Origin: a bacterium
GTDB taxonomy: Bacteria; Verrucomicrobiota; Verrucomicrobiia; Limisphaerales; J093
DNA: 5,629 nt
Direction: 5' to 3'
Assembly: GCA_021784265.1 (NCBI GenBank)
Contig: JAJXTA010000234.1
Coordinates: 1-5,629 of the forward strand
Below are positions 5,094 to 5,629 of the stretch, in pieces (position 1 is the stretch's first letter; every line of letters begins with the position of its first letter). The notes below the pieces were generated by a model that was given only the letters and a program-made list of their open reading frames with translations, ran no database searches and was not told where the DNA came from. The position numbers and the translations under genes are program-made.

Positions 5094-5629
5094 ATTCGCC
5101 CAGGCTGCTGGACTCGCCGCCACCCAACCAGGCCAGGGCGTGGGAAGAACTGTGCCGGGCCGCTGCGGACCAAAAGCTGGCGCTTCTCCAACGGTCCCGC
5201 TATAACGACGAAGACAAGGTGCCGGTGATTTGCCGCCAGGAGGAAAGCGGCGGCAAAGCCAGCTTCCATCCGTTGGGCCTGCTGTTCGACGGCAACGAGG
5301 AAGGGCTGATTGAGGCCTGGTGTTCCCGGCAGGAGCCGATGACCTACCCGCTCCGCGTGGCGGCGTTCAACGACCATTACCTCATCCACCGGGTGCGTCA
5401 GGCCGAGGTCCGCGGAAGTTTCCTCCACCTCACCTGTGTCGAGAACACCGGGCGTTCTTATCGGGGCCCGAAGGCGTTCCGGGGCGAGGCTGGAGGACCG
5501 CTGCGGGCGGCGACCTTGCTTCGGCAGAACGGTCTCCAGTCGGTTGAGCAGATCATGTTCGTGGTGGGCTACCATCACGGCGGGTCTGGCCGCGGCGGGA
5601 TTTGCATGCTGCTGTCCACGCTGAATGAC
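5090..5629 (+). CDS. unrecognised protein, 3' end beyond the window
   Basis: The frame stays open for 180 codons to the last base with no stop, so the gene is partial. I do not recognise the family. The product looks soluble: no signal peptide or membrane segment; an N-terminal charged helix-like stretch (ARAWEELCRAAADQKLALLQ); a middle part with alternating hydrophobic strand-like segments (VPVICRQ, YPLRVAAF, FLHLTCVENT); an Arg/Gly-rich segment around 121-139 (GRSYRGPKAFRGEAGG); and a Gly-rich motif near 159-171 (VGYHHGGSGRGGI). Cysteines occur at 22, 48, 78, 116 and 172. The start is well supported by the AGGAGGG at 5079 and by overlap with the preceding gene's stop. Codons favour G or C in the third position. 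A long antisense frame (4967-5578) is treated as its shadow. Coupling to the Arm-like gene suggests a shared, unknown job. Confidence 0.75.
   Translation, partial: MNSPRLLDSPPPNQARAWEELCRAAADQKLALLQRSRYNDEDKVPVICRQEESGGKASFHPLGLLFDGNEEGLIEAWCSRQEPMTYPLRVAAFNDHYLIHRVRQAEVRGSFLHLTCVENTGRSYRGPKAFRGEAGGPLRAATLLRQNGLQSVEQIMFVVGYHHGGSGRGGICMLLSTLND

Noticed and set aside
4967..5578. 203-codon minus-strand frame opposite the last two genes
   Set aside because: The plus-strand frames have an ATGA overlap, a strong ribosome-binding site and more protein-like translation.

Overview
The window is GC-rich (roughly two-thirds G+C by eye). It most likely comes from a member of Verrucomicrobiota, possibly the Limisphaerales/Pedosphaera side. 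This is inferred from three things: the style of the Xaa-Pro aminopeptidase; a secreted NHL-repeat protein ending in a C-terminal module of the kind I associate with that phylum (GPAGQTLVVEAS, SWSPVQTN, RRFYRV); and a small Arm-type DNA-binding-like protein of a kind I also associate with it. No rRNA or other direct taxonomic marker is present, so the assignment is moderate.

Layout, left to right. (1) Positions 1-142 are GC-rich sequence with a possible promoter and no supported gene. (2) 143-1429 encodes a complete M24 metallopeptidase of the PepP type with all five metal ligands. (3) 1564-1639 is a complete tRNA-Val(UAC) with encoded CCA and a plausible promoter. (4) 1640-2015 has no convincing gene but holds several inverted repeats. 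(5) A well-formed sigma-54 (-24/-12) promoter at 2016-2031 precedes 2121-4370, a 749-residue exported protein with twelve NHL-type blades and a short C-terminal module. (6) 4371-4880 has no supported protein gene but contains two nested sets of long-range complementary segments. One is a roughly 323-bp quasi-palindrome (4385-4707). The other is a multi-branched fold of about 135 nt (4734-4868) whose closing stem overlaps an alternative hairpin over the next start codon. (7) 4881-5093 encodes a 70-residue protein resembling the isolated DNA-binding N-terminus of tyrosine recombinases. It overlaps by ATGA an unrecognised gene (5090 onward) that runs off the window edge.

PepP, the tRNA and the NHL protein are separate plus-strand transcription units with no visible pathway link. 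The most interesting part is the right-hand 1.25 kb: structured non-coding DNA/RNA followed by two translationally coupled genes, a DNA-binding-like small protein and an unknown partner. It looks like a candidate accessory or mobile module. Its function cannot be read from the sequence, and the module is cut by the window edge.
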